A stretch of 6,039 nucleotides of DNA. Origin: Anaerolineaceae bacterium. Its GTDB lineage: Bacteria > Chloroflexota > Anaerolineae > Anaerolineales > Anaerolineaceae. The stretch is taken from positions 1-6,039 of the forward strand of contig JAQTMA010000243.1 in the NCBI GenBank assembly GCA_028714615.1, read 5' to 3'. A program made the translations under genes and the position numbers. This document shows, piece after piece, positions 1 to 6,039 of this stretch (positions within the stretch are counted from its first letter, which is position 1; each line of letters opens with the position of its first letter). The notes beneath the pieces are model-generated. The model was not told the DNA's origin. It saw nothing but the letters and a program-made list of their open reading frames with translations, and searched no databases.

Positions 1-809
1 GTGTATACCAACACGGTGATGCACAAGAGGACGCAATAGATGGCGAAGATATACAAAGGTCGTTGGGTGAGGAAGCGCAGCAGCCAGCGAATTGAGAAAT
101 AACCGACGACTGCCGAAGTGAGAAACCCGGCCAGGAGGATGGGTAGGAAGCTGCTTAGATTCGGAACTTTCACCAGGTCGATGGTTTCTAACAGGCCGGC
201 TGCCAGCATGACCGGGACTGCCATCAGGAAGGCAAAGCGCCCCGACGAGACACGCTCAAAATTGCGGGTCATGCCCCCTGCGATCGTAGAGCCGGAACGT
301 GAAACCCCGGGGAAGATGGCGATGGCTTGAGCAATCCCAATCCAGAGGGCATCTTTCCAATTGAGCTGGTGCAGGTTGCGGGCGCGTTTTCCGATGCGCT
401 CGGCGATCACCAATAATGCGGCGGTAACCAGCAGCAACAAGGCGGTTGCGACTGGATCGCTGAAGGCGGCTTCGACCTGTTTCTTGATAACTACCCCGGC
501 CAACCCGGCGGGGATGGTCGCCAGAATCAGGTACCACCCTAAGCGAGCATCCGGGTCGGCGAATGGCTGCCGGCGCCAAATGGCCACGACAAACGCCCGA
601 ACGATGCGCACCAGGTCTGCCCTGAAGTAGAGAATAACCGACAGCAGGGTACCCAATTGGACGAGTACGTTAAAGATGAATGCTTCTTGGGCGGGGATCT
701 TCCAGCCGAGCAGGTAGGGGGTTAACACCAGATGGGCCGAACTGGAAATGGGCAGGAATTCAGTCAAGCCCTGGATGATGCCGAGCAGAATGGATTGAAG
801 TAGGGTCAT
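1..809 (-). CDS. uppP: Undecaprenyl-diphosphatase UppP/BacA, 3' end cut by window edge
   Basis: Integral membrane phosphatase that converts undecaprenyl diphosphate to undecaprenyl phosphate, recycling the lipid carrier of peptidoglycan and other envelope polymers; overexpression of this family gives bacitracin resistance. Translating down from the ATG at 809 gives 269 open codons with no stop before the edge. Family members are usually about 260 to 290 residues, so only a short tail is missing. Both family signatures are visible. The (E/Q)xxxE motif is QGLTE at residues 13-17, followed by FLPISSSAHL with Ser23 and His26. The PGxSRSGxT motif is at about residues 167-175, with Arg171 matching the essential E. 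coli Arg174. Hydrophobic segments lie near residues 42-62, 93-109, 119-136, 190-209, 219-240 and 252-269. The first glutamate of the motif is Gln13, an allowed variant. No Shine-Dalgarno precedes the ATG. The gene follows tgt by 42 nt on the same strand, so readthrough from tgt is likely. Confidence 0.96.
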   Translation of the reverse strand, partial: MTLLQSILLGIIQGLTEFLPISSSAHLVLTPYLLGWKIPAQEAFIFNVLVQLGTLLSVILYFRADLVRIVRAFVVAIWRRQPFADPDARLGWYLILATIPAGLAGVVIKKQVEAAFSDPVATALLLLVTAALLVIAERIGKRARNLHQLNWKDALWIGIAQAIAIFPGVSRSGSTIAGGMTRNFERVSSGRFAFLMAVPVMLAAGLLETIDLVKVPNLSSFLPILLAGFLTSAVVGYFSIRWLLRFLTQRPLYIFAIYCVLLCITVLVY

Positions 810-811
810 GG

Positions 812-847
812 GATTGTTGATTGAAGATTTCTGATTTTTGGATTGAA
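812..847. repeat. Degenerate GATT heptad tandem repeat in tgt-uppP spacer
   Basis: Five consecutive units each begin with GATT on the plus strand: GATTGTT (812-818), GATTGAA (819-825), GATTTCT (826-832), GATTTTTG (833-840, one base longer) and GATTGAA (841-847). Together they fill nearly the whole spacer between the tgt stop and the uppP start. A further GATTGAA sits at 793-799, inside the first uppP codons, but out of phase. Short heptameric tandem repeats in intergenic DNA are known from other bacteria, for example cyanobacterial STRR elements. I do not claim this is one of those families. The unit phasing is seen directly; any function is unknown. Confidence 0.6.
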
Positions 848-851
848 GAGG

Positions 852-2052
<1,201 letters not shown>

Positions 2053-2058
2053 CAACAG

Positions 2059-3765
2059 ATGCAACCGTCAACGTTAAAACATTGGATTGTCCGCCCCTCG
2101 ATACCTCCTGAAACCCGGGAAGCTCTACCCGAATACCCGGCCCACTTGCAGCAGTTGCTCTTTAATCGCAGGATCGTGGATCCGGTTTCCGCCCGGGATT
2201 TCCTGGAAGCACGCTGCCCTGACGGATGCGACCCCTTTTCCTTGACGGGAATGCAATCCGCAGTTGACCGCATCGGAGAAGCCATCCGCTCGGGTGAAGC
2301 TGTAGCCATCTACGGAGATTATGACGTCGATGGGGTGACTGCCACGGTCTTGCTTGTCCAGGCGCTGCGCGCGTTGGGGGGAACCGCGAGCGAGTATATC
2401 CCCGACCGGGTCGAAGAAGGCTATGGTCTGAACCTGGACGCGATGGATTTGTTGAAATCCCAGGGTGTTCGCCTGGTGATTACCGTAGATAATGGAATTC
2501 GCTCGCTCACCGAAGCAGCGCATGCCCGTCACATCGGTCTCGATCTGATTATCACTGATCACCACCAACCCCAGAGCGGAATACCGGATGCCTTCGCAGT
2601 GATCGATGCCAAGCAAGCTGGGGATTGTTATCCGAACAAGAACCTTTCAGGTGTAGGGGTGGCCTATAAGCTGGTCCAGGCCCTCGTCCAGTCTTTCCCT
2701 CAGGCCGGGGTGATATCCGAGGACTTTTTGGACCTGGTTGCGCTTGGCACGGTGGCCGACCTGGTGCCGCTCATCGGCGAGAATCGCTATTTCGTGACCC
2801 AAGGCCTGCAACGCATCCGCAATACCCGGCGGCAAGGAGTATATTCTCTCGCAAACGTATCCGGTTTGGACATCCGCAAAACCAACACATCGGACATTGG
2901 CTTCGTCCTTGGGCCGCGTTTGAATGCTGCCGGCCGGGTCGAGTCTGCCAAAACGGCCTTTCGTTTATTGATGAGCACAGATGCGATGGAAGCGGGGCAG
3001 TTAGCTCAGGCGCTCGAAGTACATAATCAGGAGCGAAAGCACCAAACCCAGGCGATCGAGGTCCAGGTGGAGGCCATGATCGCGGCCATGCAAGCGGAAA
3101 ATTACTTGATCTTTGCCAGCGATACGAATTTCAAATCGGGGGTCGTCGGATTGGCTGCTTCCCACATTGCTGAGGTCTACTACCGCCCCGCCATTGTAGC
3201 GGAACGAGGCGAACAAACCACGCGGGGTTCAGCCCGTAGCATCCCTGGCTTCCACATTACCCGGGCGCTGGATGAATGCGCCGATCTCCTGGTACGGCAT
3301 GGCGGTCATGAACAGGCGGCCGGTTTCACCGTAGACAACGAATTGTTGGATGACCTGGTCCGGCGTTTGCAGGGTATCGCCCTTCGGGAATTATCCAGCG
3401 CAGATTTACGCCCGGTGATTACGATCGACCTCGATATTCCTTTGAAGGAAGCGACTCCGGCCTTGATGGAAACGTTGGACCGCTTGCAGCCATTCGGGGA
3501 AAGCAACCCCGAGCCGTTTCTGGTGTCTCGCAACCTGCAGGTCATGTATCCCAAACTGGTTGGAAAGGAAGGCAAGCACTTAAAATTCAAGGTGACGGAT
3601 GGTTGGATCACCTTCGACGCGATTGCCTTCCGCATGGGTAGCCGTTTGGGTGATCTGACCGGGCGAGTCGACCTGGTGTATACCTTCGAGCGCAACGACT
3701 ACAATGGGCGGATGAGCTTTCAGCTCAACGTGAAAGATATCAAGCGCTCCGGTCTCCCGGATTAA
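2059..3765 (+). CDS. recJ: Single-stranded-DNA-specific exonuclease RecJ
   Basis: Mn/Mg-dependent 5'-to-3' exonuclease on single-stranded DNA, used in recombination, mismatch repair and base excision repair. At 568 residues it is close to the classic size (E. coli 577). The DHH phosphoesterase core is intact: GDYDVDG with Asp87, Asp89 and Asp91; VDNG with Asp144; DHH at 167-169; and FLDLVALGTVADLVPL with Asp225 and Asp234. The linker region has GPRLNAAGR at about 285-293. The DHHA1 domain has SARS at 391-394 and GGHEQAAGF at 415-423. The C-terminal 140 or so residues fit the OB-fold, ending in a strand-like MSFQLNVKDIK. The ATG at 2059 is the first possible start: reading upstream in frame there is no ATG, GTG or TTG before a stop at 1996-1998. 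It has no Shine-Dalgarno but lies directly after a good -10. The gene is complete, transcribed alone and ends at a shared terminator. Confidence 0.98.
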   Translation: MQPSTLKHWIVRPSIPPETREALPEYPAHLQQLLFNRRIVDPVSARDFLEARCPDGCDPFSLTGMQSAVDRIGEAIRSGEAVAIYGDYDVDGVTATVLLVQALRALGGTASEYIPDRVEEGYGLNLDAMDLLKSQGVRLVITVDNGIRSLTEAAHARHIGLDLIITDHHQPQSGIPDAFAVIDAKQAGDCYPNKNLSGVGVAYKLVQALVQSFPQAGVISEDFLDLVALGTVADLVPLIGENRYFVTQGLQRIRNTRRQGVYSLANVSGLDIRKTNTSDIGFVLGPRLNAAGRVESAKTAFRLLMSTDAMEAGQLAQALEVHNQERKHQTQAIEVQVEAMIAAMQAENYLIFASDTNFKSGVVGLAASHIAEVYYRPAIVAERGEQTTRGSARSIPGFHITRALDECADLLVRHGGHEQAAGFTVDNELLDDLVRRLQGIALRELSSADLRPVITIDLDIPLKEATPALMETLDRLQPFGESNPEPFLVSRNLQVMYPKLVGKEGKHLKFKVTDGWITFDAIAFRMGSRLGDLTGRVDLVYTFERNDYNGRMSFQLNVKDIKRSGLPD

Positions 3766-3774
3766 GAGCTTTAA

Positions 3775-3790
3775 CACAGAGCTCACAGAG
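3775..3790. repeat. Pair of CACAGAG direct repeats after recJ
   Basis: CACAGAG occurs at 3775-3781 and, two bases later, at 3784-3790, running straight into the A-tract of the terminator. Runs of CACAGAG-type units followed by A are a pattern I recall as a dispersed intergenic repeat in many bacterial genomes; this would be a short degenerate copy. A weak 5-bp inverted repeat (GAGCT 3766-3770 with AGCTC 3780-3784) overlaps it. The repeats are seen directly; the link to a dispersed family is a guess. Confidence 0.4.
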
Positions 3791-3791
3791 A

Positions 3792-3825
3792 AAAAAAGGG
3801 TACGGATGCTTCCGTACCTTTTTTT
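3792..3825. terminator. Bidirectional intrinsic terminator between recJ and the glycosyltransferase
   Basis: The stem GGTACGGA (3799-3806) pairs perfectly with TCCGTACC (3811-3818) around the 4-nt loop TGCT. It extends through a G-T pair (3798/3819) and six A-T pairs (3797-3792 with 3820-3825). The flanking seven A and seven T supply a U-tract on either transcript, so it can stop recJ from the left (26 nt after its stop codon) and the glycosyltransferase from the right (about 23 nt after its stop codon). Confidence 0.93.
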
Positions 3826-3848
3826 CTAGGAACATTGTGTTAATGCTC

Positions 3849-4532
3849 TTAATCCACAAATCGATATTTAATGAGCGTCCACACCGCCACAAACGCATCG
3901 ATCATACGGATTTTCTTACCTTCTGACCAATCGCGCGGGTTAAAACTGATGGGAACTTCATAGATGCGTTTGTGCCGTTTGAGGATTTTCGCGGTGAACT
4001 CCGGCTCGAAGTCAAACCGTCTGGCTCTCAGTGGCATGCCGTCAACCACTTCACGGCGAAAAACTTTGTAGCCGGTCTCCATGTCACTCAAGATATTGTT
4101 GTAGAGAATATTGGTCATCAAAGTCAGGCATTTGTTGGCGAGCATGTTCCAGAAGAATACCGGCCGGCGCGCGCCACCCAGAAAGCGCGATCCATATACC
4201 ACCTCTGCGATGCCCTCCTCGATGGGTTTGAGCAGTGCTGGATATTCGCGCGGATCATATTCCAGATCGGCATCCTGAATGATGATTGTGTCGCCTTTAG
4301 CGTTCAGAATACCGGTGCGGACGGCTGCACCCTTACCTTGATTTTGGGTGTGGTAGATGACCCGAATCTGTCCACAGCCATCCAGCCCGGAGAGAATCTC
4401 TCCCGTGCCATCTGTAGAACCATCGTCCACAACCAGGATTTCACTGGCGTACCCGGTTGCTTCCACTCTTTTCAGGATTTCTTCGATGGTATGGACTTCG
4501 TTATAGACGGGGAGGATCACGGTGATATCCAT
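3849..4532 (-). CDS. Family 2 glycosyltransferase, polyprenyl-phosphate sugar synthase (DPM1-like)
   Basis: A soluble GT-A fold enzyme of 227 residues that probably transfers a sugar from a nucleotide sugar to a polyprenyl phosphate at the inner membrane face. The N-terminal nucleotide-binding part reads VILPVYNE (5-12) and [10 protein letters not shown] with Asp36 and Asp37. GKGAAVRTG (67-74 region) and QDADLEYDP with the metal-binding Asp87 and Asp89 follow. GSRFLGG (114-120), [11 protein letters not shown] (152-162), [12 protein letters not shown] (172-183) and SEGKKI (203-208) are typical of the DPM1/DPG-synthase group. It lacks the C-terminal membrane helices found in the GtrB and longer ArnC types, so it would be a peripheral protein. 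The sugar and final product cannot be read from the sequence; mannose, glucose and others occur in relatives. The start at 4532 follows a -10 at the distance of a leaderless transcript. It diverges from the ATPase gene and converges on recJ. Confidence 0.92.
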   Translation of the reverse strand: MDITVILPVYNEVHTIEEILKRVEATGYASEILVVDDGSTDGTGEILSGLDGCGQIRVIYHTQNQGKGAAVRTGILNAKGDTIIIQDADLEYDPREYPALLKPIEEGIAEVVYGSRFLGGARRPVFFWNMLANKCLTLMTNILYNNILSDMETGYKVFRREVVDGMPLRARRFDFEPEFTAKILKRHKRIYEVPISFNPRDWSEGKKIRMIDAFVAVWTLIKYRFVD

Positions 4533-4539
4533 TGGATGG

Positions 4540-4569
4540 ATTATAATAGATTGGTTTGCTAAACTGCAA
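4540..4569 (-). promoter_or_regulatory. Glycosyltransferase promoter, predicted leaderless
   Basis: On the minus strand TTGCAG (4564-4569) and a perfect TATAAT (4540-4545) are separated by 18 nt. Only 7 nt lie between the -10 and the ATG at 4532, so the expected transcript start is at or next to the A of the start codon. The -35 is a partial match (TTG conserved). There is no Shine-Dalgarno. The arrangement repeats that seen at recJ. Confidence 0.65.
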
Positions 4570-4602
4570 GGAATCCAAAGCGTGGGTTCTGCTGGAGGGT
4601 GG

Positions 4603-4611
4603 TGCTATAAT
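4603..4611 (+). promoter_or_regulatory. ATPase gene promoter with extended -10
   Basis: TGCTATAAT is a perfect extended -10 (TGnTATAAT). The hexamer at 17-nt spacing (TGGGTT, 4583-4588) is a poor -35, which an extended -10 can tolerate. The expected transcript start is near 4618, giving a leader of about 55 nt before the ATG at 4674, in contrast to the very short leaders of the other genes here. Confidence 0.7.
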
Positions 4612-4629
4612 ACTTCCAGAGTTGATCCG

Positions 4630-4677
4630 ATGTTGAAAGAAACCTATCGAACGGTATTGGGGAGGGTGGTTGCATGA
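4630..4677 (+). CDS. Possible 15-codon leader ORF overlapping the ATPase start
   Basis: An ATG at 4630 opens MLKETYRTVLGRVVA and stops at TGA 4675-4677, which overlaps the ATPase start codon as ATGA. It lies wholly within the predicted leader, about 12 nt after the expected transcript start. It has no convincing ribosome-binding site of its own (only AGAG near 4617-4620). If translated, it would couple to the ATPase start by termination and reinitiation. It contains no run of regulatory codons typical of an attenuator. At this length it may well be chance. Confidence 0.25.
   Translation: MLKETYRTVLGRVVA
4659..4666 (+). promoter_or_regulatory. Strong Shine-Dalgarno for the ATPase gene
   Basis: GGGGAGGG includes the core GGAGG at 4661-4665, 8 nt before the ATG at 4674. 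This supports that start. It is the only gene start in the window with a clear Shine-Dalgarno; a second, weaker GGGAG (4722-4726) precedes the internal ATG at 4734. Confidence 0.8.
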
Positions 4678-6026
4678 GCGCTTTGCCTGTTAACCCTGCA
4701 AATTCGGCCACGGCTGGGAACGGGAGTTCGACGATGCAGTACGTTCCACCACCCATCTCGCGCATTGAAGATATTGGCCTTTCATTGCTGTGGCTACAGG
4801 ACCTGGCTTTAAAAATCATGTATTTTCAAGGATACATGACCGGGTTTAAGGTCGCTGAAGAAATGTGCTTACCTTTCTCGGGAGTGATCGAGCAGATCCT
4901 GGATGCGCTCAAACGTGAAAAGCTGGTAGAAGTAAAATCCTCCCAGATGGGCCTGGGGGAAGGCGCCTACCAATACGCGATCACCGGCGCTGGGATTGCG
5001 AGAGCGCGTGAAGCCTTGGAGCGCAGCCAGTATGCTGGCCCGGCTCCGGTGCCATTGGCGACTTACAATGAAGCTTTCCAGCACCAGAGCCGTGGGCGTT
5101 TATTGGTGAGTAACCGCATGATGCGGCAAGTGTTATCCAACCTGGTTCTTCCAGATCGTACGTTCCAACGCATTGGACCTGCAGTTAACTCCGGAACGTC
5201 AATTTTCCTATATGGTCCTCCCGGGAATGGGAAAACCAGCGTGGCAAAGGCGATCGGCAACCTGATCCTCAGCCAATCGATGTATATCCCGTATGCCATC
5301 TATGTGGACGGCCAGGTGGTAAAGCTATACGATTCGGTCAACCACCAATTAGCTCCTGAGGATGAAACCTATGGCGCGCCGGGATCGAGTTCATTGCGAA
5401 CCGGCAGCCGGCGCGACCCCCGCTGGTTGCACATCCGCCGTCCATTTATCACCGTCGGTGGGGAACTTACCCTGGCTGGGTTGGACCTGGTCTTCGATGA
5501 CGTCCACAAGTTTTACGAAGCCCCATTCCAGGTGAAAGCCAATGGGGGCATTTTGTTGATCGATGATTTTGGCCGCCAGCAAGTGCGCCCGCGCGACCTG
5601 CTCAACCGCTGGATCGTACCCTTGGAGAGCCGCATCGATTACCTCACTCTGCACACCGGGCGTAAACTCGAAGTACCTTTTGACGTCCTGGTGGTCTTCT
5701 CGACGAACTTACCCCCCAAGGACTTGGTCGATGAAGCTTTCCTCAGGCGGCTGCGCCACAAGATCGAAATTGGCGATCCATCGTATGAGGAATACCGGGA
5801 GATCTTCTTGCGGGTTGCAAACCAAAAGGGAGTGGCTTACTCCGACCAGGCCCTGGCTTACCTGTTACAGGAATGGTATATTAAAAGGGGCCGTAAGCTA
5901 CGTGCTTCGCACCCCCGCGATCTATGCGATCAATTGATCGATATTGCCCATTACATGGGAGATGAACCGGCGATGACCCCCGAGCTGATCGATAGGGCTG
6001 CTGAATCTTATTTTGTAGAACTCTAA
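4674..6026 (+). CDS. AAA+ ATPase with N-terminal winged-helix domain, function unknown
   Basis: A complete 450-residue soluble protein. Residues 1-25 are low-complexity. Residues about 35-118 look like a winged helix-turn-helix, with VAEEMCLP and SGVIEQILDALKREKLVEV as the helix pair and a wing-like turn near 92-104. A linker leads to an AAA+ domain with Walker A GPPGNGKT (181-188), Walker B ILLIDD (293-298), sensor 1 Asn345 in FSTN, arginine-finger candidates Arg358, Arg359 and Arg361, and a sensor 2 candidate Arg415 in HPRD. The second acidic residue of Walker B is Asp298 rather than the usual Glu. The stretch from Lys187 to Asp297 is about 110 residues, roughly twice that of a plain AAA+ core, and includes a hairpin-like segment near 257-272. 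Proteins of this build occur widely as uncharacterised AAA ATPases; I cannot assign a substrate. The start at 4674 has the best ribosome site, and an in-frame stop lies upstream at 4623-4625. Met21 (4734) is an alternative. It is transcribed alone within the window. Confidence 0.9.
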   Translation: MSALPVNPANSATAGNGSSTMQYVPPPISRIEDIGLSLLWLQDLALKIMYFQGYMTGFKVAEEMCLPFSGVIEQILDALKREKLVEVKSSQMGLGEGAYQYAITGAGIARAREALERSQYAGPAPVPLATYNEAFQHQSRGRLLVSNRMMRQVLSNLVLPDRTFQRIGPAVNSGTSIFLYGPPGNGKTSVAKAIGNLILSQSMYIPYAIYVDGQVVKLYDSVNHQLAPEDETYGAPGSSSLRTGSRRDPRWLHIRRPFITVGGELTLAGLDLVFDDVHKFYEAPFQVKANGGILLIDDFGRQQVRPRDLLNRWIVPLESRIDYLTLHTGRKLEVPFDVLVVFSTNLPPKDLVDEAFLRRLRHKIEIGDPSYEEYREIFLRVANQKGVAYSDQALAYLLQEWYIKRGRKLRASHPRDLCDQLIDIAHYMGDEPAMTPELIDRAAESYFVEL

Positions 6027-6039
6027 CTCGCATGTTGAA

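Larger units (their letters stand above)
4594..4670 (+). repeat. Perfect 10-bp direct repeat flanking the ATPase leader
   Basis: GGAGGGTGGT occurs at 4594-4603 and again at 4661-4670. The first copy abuts and partly overlaps the extended -10 of the ATPase promoter. The second contains the Shine-Dalgarno of the same gene. The copies are 67 bp apart, and both are followed closely by GC (GC directly, TGC in the second). This may be a pair of binding sites or a coincidence of G-rich sequence. Confidence 0.5.

Noticed and set aside
256..579. A 107-codon minus-strand frame in the left region
   Set aside because: Same strand as uppP but a different frame. The uppP frame carries both phosphatase signatures and hydrophobic helices; this one is Arg-rich with none.
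810..851. A separate promoter for uppP in the tgt-uppP spacer
   Set aside because: No -10/-35 pair is convincing. The spacer is accounted for by the heptad repeat, and readthrough from tgt is the simpler explanation.
3306..3695. A 129-codon minus-strand frame inside recJ
   Set aside because: It lies opposite intact RecJ DHHA1 and OB-fold coding sequence; its composition is rich in Arg and Ser as expected for a shadow frame.
3972..4562. A 196-codon open frame on the plus strand opposite the glycosyltransferase
   Set aside because: It mirrors almost the whole of a clear family 2 glycosyltransferase, shows no domain of its own and has no ribosome site. Long antisense frames are common opposite codon-biased genes.
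5563..5937. A 124-codon plus-strand frame inside the ATPase gene
   Set aside because: It is an alternative frame of the AAA+ domain. The main frame holds Walker B, sensor 1 and arginine fingers over the same bases.

Overview
The window reads as ordinary, densely packed bacterial chromosome of moderate GC content, with five protein-coding genes and no RNA gene, CRISPR array, insertion sequence or phage gene that I can see. The protein styles (a bacterial-type Tgt, a compact RecJ, a soluble DPM1-like glycosyltransferase and a winged-helix AAA+ ATPase), together with promoters sitting almost on the start codons, would suit a Chloroflexota (Anaerolineae-like) genome. That assignment is by impression only and has not been searched.

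Layout from left to right. An undecaprenyl-diphosphatase gene (uppP/bacA, minus strand) runs off the left edge and lacks its last few codons. A 42-nt spacer made of a degenerate GATT-type heptad repeat separates it from tgt (queuosine tRNA-ribosyltransferase, minus strand). The two are probably cotranscribed from the tgt promoter. A 73-nt divergent promoter region separates tgt from recJ (single-strand DNA exonuclease, plus strand). recJ converges on a family-2 glycosyltransferase gene (minus strand), with one bidirectional hairpin terminator between them. The glycosyltransferase diverges from a winged-helix AAA+ ATPase gene (plus strand) that ends 13 nt before the right edge. Their 141-nt spacer holds two promoters, a possible 15-codon leader ORF and a perfect 10-bp direct repeat.

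Functional links are modest. UppP makes undecaprenyl phosphate, the lipid class that DPM1-like glycosyltransferases usually load, so those two genes could share lipid-carrier chemistry, but they lie in separate transcription units. RecJ (repair) and Tgt (tRNA modification) are housekeeping neighbours. The most interesting material is regulatory. The recJ and glycosyltransferase promoters place the predicted transcript start at or within a base or two of the ATG (leaderless), tgt has only about 9 nt of leader, and the ATPase gene has a strong Shine-Dalgarno. The ATPase itself carries an Asp-Asp Walker B and an unusually long stretch between Walker A and Walker B. I found no clear sign of a wholly new multi-gene system.
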